Origin: Bradyrhizobium nitroreducens
Lineage (GTDB): Bacteria; Pseudomonadota; Alphaproteobacteria; Rhizobiales; Xanthobacteraceae
Reading direction: 5' to 3'
Length of the DNA: 64,000 nt
NCBI RefSeq assembly: GCF_002776695.1
Contig: NZ_LFJC01000003.1
Span: 7,028,655 to 7,092,654 of the forward strand
A program made the translations under genes and the position numbers. The notes beneath the pieces are model-generated. The model saw nothing but the letters and a program-made list of their open reading frames with translations, was not told the DNA's origin and did not search any database. Of the stretch, positions 54,387 to 63,402 are shown one piece after another. Positions within the stretch are counted from its first letter, which is position 1; the number at the start of each line of letters is the position of its first letter.

Positions 54387-56336
54387 TCACGCGGGCCGAA
54401 ATCCAGCCCGCTCCAGCGCCGCACGCGCCTCGTCTGAGCCGAGGGCCTCAAGAAACGCCCGCACGGCCGGCCTGTCCTTGCGCGCCGTCACCAGCGCGAA
54501 GTCATAATGCTCCTCCGCAAGCGGAATGAAACCGAGGCCGGCCGCATGGGCGACCGGCGCAATGGTCATGCCCCAATCGGCGCGCTGCTGTGCGACGGCC
54601 GCCGCGACTGCGTTGTGCGAGCGCGGCTGGTTCCAATAGCCTTCCGGCCGCGCACCGCCGAGCAGGCGGTCGATCAGAATGCGCGTGCCGGCTCCCTGGT
54701 TGCGATTGACCATGATGCAGGCGGGATCGGCGAGCGCCGCAGTGACGGCGTCCTTCGCATCAAGTCCCTCGAAACGCCTGTCGCCTTTGCGGAAGACAAT
54801 GCCCTGCATTCGCCGCCAGCCCGGCACGAGCTCGAGCCCATCGACGAGATAAGGCGTGTTGTAGGTCTCGCTCTTGTCGTCGAACAGATGGATCGGCGCG
54901 AGATCGCATTCGCCGCGCTTGGCGGCCGCGAGACCACCGAGGCTGCCGACGGCGATCGAGCGCACGGCAAGGCCCGCATGTGCAAGCTGCGCAGTGACGA
55001 GATCGAGGCCGGTGCAATGGCTGCCGACGACGACGAGATCAGGCACGCGCACATGCGGCGTGAACAGCGTCACCTCGGCTTTGGTCCCCGCGGGCATCTG
55101 GTCGGCGAGCGCGTCGACGCGCAGAAAGCCGTCGGCCTGCGCAAACGACGTGATCGCGCCGGACCCCTTGCCGGAGGGATAGGCGATCAGGCCGTGCTTG
55201 CCCGCAACCAGCGAGACCATGACGAATTCGGTGCGGCCGAGCTCGGAGGCGATGCGGACCGGCACGGTCGCGCTCACCTTGGCATCGGAGCGCGGCGGCA
55301 GGCCGGCCAGCTTGCGCAACACCGGCACGATCATGTCGTGGAAGGTGAACATTGCCGAGGTCGGAAATCCCGGCAGGATCACAACCGGCTTGCCGTCGCA
55401 CACCGCAAGGCACAGCGGCTTGCCGGGCTTGAGTGCGACGCCATGCGCGATGATGCCGGGCTGGCCGAGCCGGCCGATGATGCGATGGGACAGGTCGCCG
55501 GCGCCTTTCGAGGTACCGCCTGACAGCACCAGCATGTCGGCATCCGCAAGCGCGCCGCGCATGGCAGCTTCGAGCCTGGCTTCATCGTCGGCAACGGCGC
55601 CGAGGAAGACGGCCTCGCCGCCATTCTCGTCGATCGCAGCAGCAACGATGGCGCCGTTGGTGTCGTAGATCGCGGCGGGCGGAAGGGCGCCGCCGGGCTG
55701 AACCAGCTCGTCGCCGGTGGAGATCACGGCCACGCGCGGCTTGCGCGCGACAATCACCTCGGCAATGCCGCAGGCTGCCAGCATGCCGATCTCGCGCGAG
55801 CCGATGATGGTGCCGGCGCGCAGCAGCGCTTCCCCGCGCGCGATGTCGGATCCGGCATACGAAACGAACTGTCCAGGCGAGACCGCCCGACGCACGTCGA
55901 TCGCATCGAGGCCGGCAGGCTGGGTGTGCTCGACCATGACGACGGCGTCGGCACCACGCGGCAGCGGACCGCCGGTGGCGATCGGCGTTGCGGTTCCCGC
56001 CGCGACTTGCAGCGCCGGCGCGGTGCCGCAGTGGATGGTCTCACCGTTCAGCGAGAGGCGCCGAGGAGCGCCCTCGCCGGCCGCGGAAAGATCGGCGGAA
56101 CGCACGGCGAAGCCATCGACATTGGAACGGTCGAACGGGGGAACGTCGATCGGCGCCGTGACGTCTTCCGCGAGCGCTGCGCCGAGCGCGGCACCGAGCT
56201 TGCGCGTTTCGGACGGAAGCGCACGCGGGAACAGCGCCGCCTCGAAGCGCGCCAGCGCCTCCTCGCGCGAGAGGATTTTGAGGAATTGCTCCTGTTCGAG
56301 CGCGCTGCGCTCTGGCGGTTTCGGGATCATCGTCAT
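54387..56336 (-). CDS. MoeA domain fused to a PBP-like domain
   Basis: 649 residues. About 1-420 is MoeA-like (DVPPFDRSNVDGFAVRS, ATGGPLPRGADAVVMVEH, STGDELVQPGG, LSGGTSKGAGDLSH, KPGKPLCLA, LPGFPTSAMFTFHD). About 430-649 is a PBP-like (COG1910-type) domain (VVGSHCTGLDLVTAQLAHAG, CIMVNRNQGAGTRILIDRLL, HNAVAAAVAQQRADWGMTIAP). The PBP part may sense molybdate, tungstate or cofactor, but this is inference. Ends at 54387, coupled to the NicC-like gene; 12 bp after the next MoeA-like gene. Confidence 0.92.
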   Translation of the reverse strand: MTMIPKPPERSALEQEQFLKILSREEALARFEAALFPRALPSETRKLGAALGAALAEDVTAPIDVPPFDRSNVDGFAVRSADLSAAGEGAPRRLSLNGETIHCGTAPALQVAAGTATPIATGGPLPRGADAVVMVEHTQPAGLDAIDVRRAVSPGQFVSYAGSDIARGEALLRAGTIIGSREIGMLAACGIAEVIVARKPRVAVISTGDELVQPGGALPPAAIYDTNGAIVAAAIDENGGEAVFLGAVADDEARLEAAMRGALADADMLVLSGGTSKGAGDLSHRIIGRLGQPGIIAHGVALKPGKPLCLAVCDGKPVVILPGFPTSAMFTFHDMIVPVLRKLAGLPPRSDAKVSATVPVRIASELGRTEFVMVSLVAGKHGLIAYPSGKGSGAITSFAQADGFLRVDALADQMPAGTKAEVTLFTPHVRVPDLVVVGSHCTGLDLVTAQLAHAGLAVRSIAVGSLGGLAAAKRGECDLAPIHLFDDKSETYNTPYLVDGLELVPGWRRMQGIVFRKGDRRFEGLDAKDAVTAALADPACIMVNRNQGAGTRILIDRLLGGARPEGYWNQPRSHNAVAAAVAQQRADWGMTIAPVAHAAGLGFIPLAEEHYDFALVTARKDRPAVRAFLEALGSDEARAALERAGFRPA

Positions 56337-56348
56337 GCGGAACCCATA

Positions 56349-57455
56349 TCACTGCCGCATCAGATAAGCATCGACCAGCTCACCTGCTGCGAATCCCTCG
56401 TGATTGCCGGGAATGAGCAGCCATGCGTCCGCACGAGCAATCGCCTGGAGCGGCCATTCGCCCACGGCAAGCGGCCTCCATGTCTTATGTTCCTCCGCCA
56501 ACAGCACGATCTCGGCGATCCCGACGCTCGACGCAATCTTTCGCGATAGCGGCAAGGTCACCTGCCGGCGCGTCCGACGCGCCGAGAGGCGATCGACGAG
56601 CGGAAGCACGAGCGCGAACCAGGCTGCGAGCGCCGGATCAGGCGAGCCAGGCAAGGCGACCACGGGAACCCGTCCGAGCCGGCCCACCGCCGCGGTACGC
56701 CCAGGCTGGAGCGCGAGGCCGTGCGCCATCACTTCGCCGCGCCGGGCCAGGGCCGCAACGGCGGCATCCCGTTGGCCGACGCCGCTGCCGCCGACCATCA
56801 GCAGGAGATCGCAAGCGGACGCATCAAGCGCTTCGGCAATCGAGGCTTCATCGCGCGCACCGGCTTGACGCGTTTCCACGTCCAGTCCCTCTGTACGCGC
56901 GAGACCGGCGACCAGATGCATCGTCGCCGTCGCGCCCGGCACGTTGACGATACGCAGCCGGGGCCGCCGCACGCCGAGTTGCTCCAAACCGGCAAGGCGT
57001 GCGAGCAGCAGGTCAGCCGCACCGATTGGATAGCCGTCAGCCCCTGCAGGCGTGCATTCCGCGATGTCGCTGCCGGCACGCCTGACGCCCTGCCCCGGCA
57101 CGCCTTCCGCCAGCACCTGCACGAGCGGTCCCGACACCTCCACGGCGTCGGCGTCGAGCACACAGTCGCATCCCGCCGGCATCGCATCGCCAGCCTCGAC
57201 CCAATCCGGCAGCTTCGTCAGAGGCAGCGGCGAATAGGAGGACGCGCCGACGAGATCATTGGCGCGGAGCGCCCAGCCGTCCGCGGCGGCAACGTCGTGC
57301 GGCGGATGGGCCGCAAGCAGCGGAGTGCCCGCGGCGATGCAACCGGCCGCGTCGGTCAGCGCCAAGTGCATCGGTGCAAGCGAACCGACGCCTTGCAGCA
57401 ACGCGGCGAGCGCGGTGTCGAGCGGTGTCAGCGATGGCGGCAGGCGCTGGGTCAT
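56349..57455 (-). CDS. Divergent MoeA-like molybdopterin-binding protein
   Basis: 368 residues from the ATG at 57455. MoeA order is kept (HDVAAADGWALRAND, AGDAMPAGCDCVLD, LLMVGGSGVGQRDAAV, LQPGRTAAVG, LPGSPDPALAAWFAL) but several catalytic-type positions differ from the standard MoeA at 47644-48900; for example STGDEL is replaced by NVPGAT. It may bind the cofactor without full catalysis. Second gene of the TupA operon. Confidence 0.85.
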   Translation of the reverse strand: MTQRLPPSLTPLDTALAALLQGVGSLAPMHLALTDAAGCIAAGTPLLAAHPPHDVAAADGWALRANDLVGASSYSPLPLTKLPDWVEAGDAMPAGCDCVLDADAVEVSGPLVQVLAEGVPGQGVRRAGSDIAECTPAGADGYPIGAADLLLARLAGLEQLGVRRPRLRIVNVPGATATMHLVAGLARTEGLDVETRQAGARDEASIAEALDASACDLLLMVGGSGVGQRDAAVAALARRGEVMAHGLALQPGRTAAVGRLGRVPVVALPGSPDPALAAWFALVLPLVDRLSARRTRRQVTLPLSRKIASSVGIAEIVLLAEEHKTWRPLAVGEWPLQAIARADAWLLIPGNHEGFAAGELVDAYLMRQ

Positions 57456-57509
57456 GCGCCATGATGGACCATGCATCGCACGGTTTGGCAACCGCCGGCG
57501 GTGAGAACG

Positions 57510-58337
57510 TCAACCGCCCGACTTGCCCGCATTGGGGAAGAACAGCTGCTGTCCGTCGACCTTGTAGCCTGCGATCGCCGCCTGCCCTTCCGGCGAGATC
57601 AGCCAGTCGATGAAGGTCTGCGCCAGCTCCCTCTTCACGTTCGGAAACTTCTCCGGGTTGACCAGCATCACGCCGTACTGATTGAGCAGCCGCTTGTCAC
57701 CTTCGACGACGACGTCGAGATCGCCGCGATCCCGGAAGGCGATCCAGCTGCCGCGATCCGACAGGACATAGGCATTGGCGGCGCGCGCGGCGTCGAGAGC
57801 CGAGGCCATGCCCTGCCCGGCCTCGCGGTACCAGGCGCCCTTGGCGGCCGCGATGTCGATACCGGCGACGATCCAGAGCGCGAGCTCCGCGGCGTGAGTA
57901 CCGGAGCGGTCGCCGCGCGTCACGAACGGCGCGCCCTTGGCTTCGATCGCCTTCAGCGCCGTCGCGATGTCCTTGCCCTTCACGGCCGCGGGGTCGCTCT
58001 TCGGCCCGATCAGCACATAGTCGTTGTACATCACGTCGAAGCGTTTCACGCCCAACCCGTCGGCGACGAACTTCTCCTCCTGCGGCCGGGCATGCATCAG
58101 CACGACGTCGGCCTCGCCCCTGCGCGGCCCGTTCAGCACCTCGTCGGCGCGCCGCGCGAGCACGGTCACCTCGATGCCGGACTTGTCGTGGAAGATCGGC
58201 AGCAGATAGTCGAGCAGGCCGGACTCCTGTGTCGCGGTCGTCGTGGCGAGGACGATGCCGCGGTCCTCCGCGGCTGAGGCCGCAACGCCCGCGGTGAGAC
58301 CGCAGAAGAGCGCGAATGCAACGGACAGGCGGCCCAT
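57510..58337 (-). CDS. TupA-like tungstate/molybdate-binding protein
   Basis: 275 residues. Signal peptide (ALFCGLTAGVAASAA) and the TupA-type start LATTTATQESGLLDYLLPIF, then VLMHARPQEEKFV, YNDYVLIGP, TRGDRSGTHAAELALW and the end INWLISP-like FIDWLISPEGQ. Periplasmic oxyanion binding. tupB and tupC are absent nearby, so transport would need components encoded elsewhere, or the protein acts in sensing. First gene of the leftward Mo/W operon. Confidence 0.9.
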   Translation of the reverse strand: MGRLSVAFALFCGLTAGVAASAAEDRGIVLATTTATQESGLLDYLLPIFHDKSGIEVTVLARRADEVLNGPRRGEADVVLMHARPQEEKFVADGLGVKRFDVMYNDYVLIGPKSDPAAVKGKDIATALKAIEAKGAPFVTRGDRSGTHAAELALWIVAGIDIAAAKGAWYREAGQGMASALDAARAANAYVLSDRGSWIAFRDRGDLDVVVEGDKRLLNQYGVMLVNPEKFPNVKRELAQTFIDWLISPEGQAAIAGYKVDGQQLFFPNAGKSGG

Positions 58338-58610
58338 GATCAGGTTCCCATTTTTCGTGACACGATCATGATGATGATCGATTGCGCCGCCCTCGTGACG
58401 CGCTTGCGCCGATGCGTTCTCCAAATCGGGAAATTTCGGCAAGGCTGCGCATGCGTTGAGATCGTTCACCAAAGCGGAAATCGCGTGCGCGGATGTGTTG
58501 CAAAGCAGCGAGATGATCGGGCATGGTCCTGGCGACACGAACTGATGAAATGCAGAATTCCACCTGCGTCGAACGTCAAAAAGAAGCAAGAATTTGCATA
58601 GGAATGCAGG
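58338..58610. promoter_or_regulatory. Divergent region between tupA-like and HTH-PBP genes
   Basis: 272 bp of somewhat lower GC. Candidate dyads: GCAT-AGGA-ATGC just before the rightward ATG and GGAATTCC at its start. None is strong enough to name as the operator. Confidence 0.45.
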
Positions 58611-59504
58611 ATGGAATTCCTGACGACCAGCGAAGCCGCCGATTACCTTCGGCTCGGCGAACGCAAGCTCTATGAACTCGTCACCACCGGCGCGATCCCC
58701 TGCACCAAGGTAACCGGGAAGTGGCTCTTCCCACGGCACGAGCTCGATCTCTGGGTGCTGTCGGGCCTCGCGCGTCCGGCCGGCATGCTGATCGCGGAGC
58801 CGCCGCCGGTCGTCGGCGGCAGCCAGGACGAACTGCTGGACTGGGCCTTGCGCGAATCCGGCTCGGGCCTGGGATCGATGAGCGAGGGCAGCGTGCGCGG
58901 GCTCGAGCGCCTGCAGCGTAACGAGGTGATGGCGGCGGCGGTGCACTTCCACGGCCTCGACGCAACCGATGATCTCGCCGGCGCCGCCAGTGTCGAAGCG
59001 CTGCGCGCAGCCCCCGACCTGCATGATGTGGTGCTGGTCGCGTTCGCGCGCCGCGAGCAGGGTCTCGTGCTGCCGCAAGGCAATCCCAAGCACCTGCACG
59101 GCCTGACCGACGTGCTCGCGCGCGGCGCCAGGATGGCGATGCGGCAGCAGGGCACGGGCGCGCAGATGCTGCTCGACGTGCTGCTGAAGCGCGCGGGGGC
59201 CTCGACACGCGATTTGCGCCGGGCCGAGGCCCCGTGCCTGACCGGTCCGGACCTTGCCGAACTGGTCCGCGCCGGACAGGCCGATTGCGGCATCGCCACG
59301 CGCGCCACCGCGCGCTCCGCCGGCCTCGATTTCGTGCCGCTGGTCTGGGAAAACTTCGACCTTGCGATGCGGCAGCGCAGCTATTTCCGCCCCGCCATGC
59401 AGGCCCTGCTCCGGTTTCTCGGCGAAAGACGGCTGCGGCAGCGCGCCGAGGAACTGACCGGCTACGATCCCTCGCCCGCAGGCCAGATCCGCTTCGCAGC
59501 CTGA
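58611..59504 (+). CDS. HTH regulator with a PBP-like sensor domain
   Basis: 297 residues. N-terminal excisionase/MerR-like helix-turn-helix (FLTTSEAADYLRLGERKLYELVTTGAIPCTKVTGKWLFPR), then a COG1910-type PBP-like domain (ESGSGLGSMSEGSVRGLERLQ, GTGAQMLLDVLLKRAGAS, AGQADCGIATRATARSAGLDF). The same domain type is fused to MoeA in the divergent operon. Likely regulator of that operon in response to molybdate/tungstate or a related small ligand. Confidence 0.88.
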   Translation: MEFLTTSEAADYLRLGERKLYELVTTGAIPCTKVTGKWLFPRHELDLWVLSGLARPAGMLIAEPPPVVGGSQDELLDWALRESGSGLGSMSEGSVRGLERLQRNEVMAAAVHFHGLDATDDLAGAASVEALRAAPDLHDVVLVAFARREQGLVLPQGNPKHLHGLTDVLARGARMAMRQQGTGAQMLLDVLLKRAGASTRDLRRAEAPCLTGPDLAELVRAGQADCGIATRATARSAGLDFVPLVWENFDLAMRQRSYFRPAMQALLRFLGERRLRQRAEELTGYDPSPAGQIRFAA

Positions 59505-59604
59505 CATTGACGCCCGCCCCCAAATAGTTGCAAAAGAAACCAATTCAGCCGGGGGCACACCCGGGGCAACACCGGCCAACGCGCCGGATCAGGGGAGGAC
59601 AAGC

Positions 59605-60819
59605 GTGAATCCAATCAGATTTGGACTGCCGGTCGCGGCCGCCTTGACGGCGGCATTGCTGTCCGGCGCGGCATCGGCGCAGCTTTCCGACGACATCGTC
59701 AAGATCGGCGTGCTCACCGACATGAACGGCCCGGCCTCCGCGCCGACCGGCCAGGGCTCGGTGACGGCGGCGCAGATGGCGATCGACGATTTCGGCGGCA
59801 CCGTGCTCGGCAAGCCGATCAGCATCGTGGTCGGCGATCACCAGCTCAAGGCCGACATCGGCGCCTCGCTCGCGCGGCGCTGGTACGACGTCGAGCAGGT
59901 TGACCTGATCGTCGACGTGCCGGTCTCGGCGGTCGGGCTCGCGGTGCAGAACATCGCCAACGAGAAGAAGCGGCTGTTCATCACCCACTCCACCGGCACC
60001 GCGGACTTCCACGGCAAGTTCTGCTCGCCTTACGCGATCCAGTGGGTGTTCGACACCCGCGCGCTCGCGGTCGGCACGGCGGACGCGGTGGTCAAGCGCG
60101 GCGGCGACAGCTGGTTCTTCATCACCGACGATTACGCCTTCGGCCATTCGCTGGAGCGCGATGCCTCCGCCGTCGTCACCGCCAATGGCGGCAAGGTGCT
60201 GGGCTCGGTGCGGCCGCCGCTGGCAACGCCGGACCTCTCCTCCTTCGTGCTGCAGGCGCAGGCCTCCAAGGCCAAGATCATCGGCATTGCGGCGGGTCCC
60301 CCCAACAACATGAACGAGATCAAGACCGGCTCGGAGTTCGGCGTGTTCAAGGGCGGCCAGCAGATGGCGGCGCTGCTGGCGCTGATCACCGACATCCACG
60401 GCCTCGGCCTGCAGGCGGCGCAAGGCCTCTTGCTGACCACCTCGTTCTACTGGGACATGGACGACAAGACCCGCGAATGGTCGAAGCGCTACTTCGCCAA
60501 GATGAACAAGATGCCGTCGATGTGGCAGGCCGGCGTCTATTCCAGCGTGATGCATTATCTCAACGCCATCAAGGAAGCCGGCACCGACGATCCGCTCAAG
60601 GTCGCCGCCAAGATGCGCGAAAAGCCGATCGAGGATTTCTTCGCCCGCAACGGCAAGCTTCGCGAGGACAATCTGATGGTGCACGACCTCTGGCTGGTGC
60701 AGGTGAAGACGCCGGAGGAGAGCAAATATCCGTGGGACTATTACAAGATCCTCACCACGATCTCCGGCGACAAGGCGTTCGGCCCGCCGGACCCGGCCTG
60801 TGCGATGGTGAAGAAGTAG
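59605..60819 (+). CDS. Branched-chain-type ABC substrate-binding protein
   Basis: 404 residues with a signal peptide (VAAALTAALLSGAASA-Q). The mature start is IVKIGVLTDMNGPASAPTG. A close paralog of the binding protein at 32093-33289. It is 100 bp downstream of the HTH-PBP gene on the same strand and has no permease or ATPase partners in the window. A GGGGAGGA ribosome binding site precedes the ATG. Confidence 0.92.
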   Translation: MNPIRFGLPVAAALTAALLSGAASAQLSDDIVKIGVLTDMNGPASAPTGQGSVTAAQMAIDDFGGTVLGKPISIVVGDHQLKADIGASLARRWYDVEQVDLIVDVPVSAVGLAVQNIANEKKRLFITHSTGTADFHGKFCSPYAIQWVFDTRALAVGTADAVVKRGGDSWFFITDDYAFGHSLERDASAVVTANGGKVLGSVRPPLATPDLSSFVLQAQASKAKIIGIAAGPPNNMNEIKTGSEFGVFKGGQQMAALLALITDIHGLGLQAAQGLLLTTSFYWDMDDKTREWSKRYFAKMNKMPSMWQAGVYSSVMHYLNAIKEAGTDDPLKVAAKMREKPIEDFFARNGKLREDNLMVHDLWLVQVKTPEESKYPWDYYKILTTISGDKAFGPPDPACAMVKK

Positions 60820-60842
60820 ACAGCTAGCAAAACCACGGAATG

Positions 60843-60930
60843 TCGTCATGGCCGGGCTTGTCCCGGCCATCCACGATCTTTCGTGCGGCGCCAAGAACGT
60901 GGATGCCCGGGTCAAGCCCGGGCATGACGA
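60843..60930. repeat. Palindromic intergenic repeat (GGCCGGGCTTGTCCCGGCC family)
   Basis: Arms of about 33 bp at 60843-60875 and 60898-60930 are near-complementary, each holding its own smaller dyad. It lies between convergent genes and could end transcription from both sides. Confidence 0.82.
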
Positions 60931-60949
60931 CCTCGGGTGTGGTCGCGAG

Positions 60950-61912
60950 CTACTTCATCACTCCAACCTCGCGGAAATATCTCATCACGCCCGGATGGAT
61001 CAGCTCCGCCCTCGGCGCAGCCGCGACCGTGTTCGACGCGGTGGTCTCGCAGGCCTGGGCGAGCTTCTTGCAAAACGCCGCTTCGACGCCGTGCAGCGTC
61101 TTCGCCAGGCGATAGGCGACATCGTCGGGCAGATCCTCGCGGGTCAGCACGAAGCTCCACGAGCCGAGCGAGGCGATCGGCGTGGTCTGTTGCGGATAGC
61201 TGTTCGCCGGCACCAAGAGCGGCTTCAGGAAGGAGTGCTTGGCGCGGATGCGCGTCATCTCGTCCGCATCAGGCGCGATGAAGCGCGCGCCCGACGCGCT
61301 CGATGCCACCGCGGCAAAGCCGGGCCAGCCGATGCCGGCGCCCCACAGCGCGGCGACGCGGCCGTCCTCGACCATCGCGGGGCCGTCGCCGGCGCGGTCG
61401 AGATAGATCGCCTTGAAGTCCTCGTCCTGCTTGAGACCGAGCCCATCCAGCACATAGCGCGCCAGGATCGGCAGGCCTGAGCCCTTGGCGCCAAACGCGA
61501 CCGGCTGGCCGACGAGATCGCGGATGGTCCGGTAGGGACTGTCTGCGCGCACCACGAACATGCCGGGGTTGGAATAGATCGCCGTCAATATCTTCAGCCG
61601 CACCGGCGCACGGCCGATGCCGGCGAAGGCCTCATAGGCCGGCTCGCCCGCGACCAGCGCGAGATCGAGCTCGCCCTTCTCCAGAAGCGGGATGTTCTCG
61701 TTGCTGCCCTTGGTGTTGCGGGGCGCGATGGAGAGTTGCGGATCGGCCGCGTTCATCACCTCGGCAAAGGCATTGCCATAGAGCGGAAAGCCGCCGCCGG
61801 GTGTCGCAGTCCCCAGACTGAGTGTCGTGGTCGAAATGGCCGTGCCTCCGGCTTGCGCAGCAGCGGGGCCGGCAAGCAGCACGGCTGCGAGAACGATGAT
61901 CGCGAATCTCAT
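60950..61912 (-). CDS. TAXI-family TRAP solute-binding protein
   Basis: 320 residues from the ATG at 61912 (GGGA 8 bp upstream; the ATG at 61918 is too near). Signal peptide (AIIVLAAVLLAGPAAA), then LSLGTATPGGGFPLYGNAFAEVMN and the TAXI-type core (RNTKGSNENIPLLEKGELDLALVAG). Normally such proteins work with a fused DctQM membrane protein, which is absent here. Divergent from the Bug protein gene. Confidence 0.88.
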   Translation of the reverse strand: MRFAIIVLAAVLLAGPAAAQAGGTAISTTTLSLGTATPGGGFPLYGNAFAEVMNAADPQLSIAPRNTKGSNENIPLLEKGELDLALVAGEPAYEAFAGIGRAPVRLKILTAIYSNPGMFVVRADSPYRTIRDLVGQPVAFGAKGSGLPILARYVLDGLGLKQDEDFKAIYLDRAGDGPAMVEDGRVAALWGAGIGWPGFAAVASSASGARFIAPDADEMTRIRAKHSFLKPLLVPANSYPQQTTPIASLGSWSFVLTREDLPDDVAYRLAKTLHGVEAAFCKKLAQACETTASNTVAAAPRAELIHPGVMRYFREVGVMK

Positions 61913-62018
61913 GGTCATTCCCGTGGAGCCTGCGTCAACACCGACTTGCGGCGATGTAGGCAGCGAGCCGATTTTGTGAAAGCATGCCCCCAACGACAAT
62001 AGAACAATGGGAGGCGTC

Positions 62019-62993
62019 ATGTTGCGAATTTTGCGTCGGGGTGTTTTCGGGCTCGCGGTTCTCTTAGGTGTTTTCAGCACCACCCCTCAGGCCTCCGCCG
62101 CCTATCCCGACCGCCCGGTGCACTGGTTCATCGGCTTCGCCGCCGGCGGCCCGGTCGACATCGTGGCGCGGATCATGGCGCAGGCGCTGTCGGACCGGCT
62201 CGGCCAGCAATTCATCGTCGAGAACAAGGCCGGCTCCGGCGGCAACATCGCGGCCGCGGCTGCGATCAACTCGCCGCCCGACGGCTACACGCTGCTGTTC
62301 GTCGCGCCCAACAACGCGATCTCGACCTCGCTCTACAAGAAGCTGCCGTTCGACTTCATCCGCGACACCGTGCCGGTGGCGAGCATCATGCAGCTCACCA
62401 ACATGCTGGTGGTCTCCAACGCGTTCCCGGCCAAGACGGTCCAGGAGTTCATCGACTATTGCAAGGCCAATCCCGGCAAGATCTCCTATGCCTCCTCCGG
62501 CAACGGCACCTCGGTGCACATGTCGGCCGAGCTGTTCAAGGCGATGACCAAGTGCGACATGATCCACGTGCCCTATCGCGGCTCGGCGATCGCCTTCCCC
62601 GACATCATCTCCAACAAGGTGCAGCTGATCTTCGACAATCTGCCCTCCGCGCTGGAGCAGGTGAAAGGCGGCAACGTCCGCGCACTGGGCGTGACCTCGC
62701 CGCAGCGCTGGCCGAGCGTGCCTGACGTGCCCGCGATCGCCGAGACCGTGCCGGGCTTCGAATCGGTCGGCTTCTACGGCATCTCCGCGCCGAAGGGCAC
62801 GCCGAGCGAGGTGGTCGAGACCCTCAACAAGGCCGTCGGCGAAGTGCTGAAGGACCCGAAGGTGGTCGCCCGCCTCACGGAAGTCGGCGGCCTCCCCAAG
62901 CCGATGACGCCGGCCGAGTTCGGCAAGCTGGTCGCGGACGAGACCGAGAAGTGGCGCAAGGTGGTGGAGTTCGCCGGGGTCTCGGTGGATTAG
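62019..62993 (+). CDS. Tripartite tricarboxylate (Bug) solute-binding protein
   Basis: 324 residues from the ATG at 62019 (GGGAGG 5 bp upstream); an ATG at 62007 lies inside that site region. Signal peptide (LAVLLGVFSTTPQASA), then YPDRPVHWFIGFAAGGPVDIVAR, ENKAGSGGNIAAAAAINSPPDGYTLLF and YRGSAIAFPDIISNKVQLIFDN, all typical of Bug proteins. TctA/TctB partners are not nearby. Confidence 0.93.
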   Translation: MLRILRRGVFGLAVLLGVFSTTPQASAAYPDRPVHWFIGFAAGGPVDIVARIMAQALSDRLGQQFIVENKAGSGGNIAAAAAINSPPDGYTLLFVAPNNAISTSLYKKLPFDFIRDTVPVASIMQLTNMLVVSNAFPAKTVQEFIDYCKANPGKISYASSGNGTSVHMSAELFKAMTKCDMIHVPYRGSAIAFPDIISNKVQLIFDNLPSALEQVKGGNVRALGVTSPQRWPSVPDVPAIAETVPGFESVGFYGISAPKGTPSEVVETLNKAVGEVLKDPKVVARLTEVGGLPKPMTPAEFGKLVADETEKWRKVVEFAGVSVD

Positions 62994-63326
62994 CGAAGGG
63001 CCTGGCGGCACCGCCGGCACGACACGAGGAGGGGCTCGGGAGGCCCCTCCCATCAAAATATTGCAAAACAACCCCATGCACAGTAGACGAGGCTAGTCAT
63101 TTCAATGGGTTAGCGACCCGAAAAACGAGCCTTCAGGAGGCGGTTTTGCTTCGTCGGGCAAAACAGGGGTATACAGGCATCATCCCCCATTTCGTTTATC
63201 TAGAAATCGTCGGAATTGCTGCTTCGGCGTTCCCATCCACCCGGGCCAGCATTGCACCCCCGCCCCCATCCCTGTAAACGAACCGCGCACCGTTGCCGGC
63301 CGCGCGTTCCCGCGAGCCGCTCGCGG
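62994..63326. other. Intergenic, no gene seen
   Basis: 333 bp between the Bug gene and the tRNA. I find no coding region or strong repeat. A tRNA promoter must lie near its right end. Confidence 0.6.
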
Positions 63327-63402
63327 CGGGGCCTGTAGCTCAATGGTTAGAGCCGGCCGCTCATAACGGTCTGGTTGCAGGTTCGAGTCCTGCCGGGCCC
63401 AC
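63327..63402 (+). tRNA. tRNA with CAT anticodon, probably tRNA-Ile2
   Basis: 76 nt with complete cloverleaf: acceptor GGGCCTG/CGGGCCC, D stem GCTC/GAGC, anticodon stem GGCCG/CGGTC around loop CTCATAA, T arm GCAGG-TTCGAGT-CCTGC, and encoded ACCA. CAT would read Met, but the GC-rich acceptor and the general likeness to E. coli ileX point to the Ile2 species whose C34 becomes lysidine. It is not the initiator, because the first pair G1-C72 is matched. Confidence 0.88.

Noticed and set aside
63327..63402. Initiator tRNA-fMet
   Set aside because: The acceptor has a paired G1-C72, unlike bacterial initiator tRNA, and the body resembles tRNA-Ile2.
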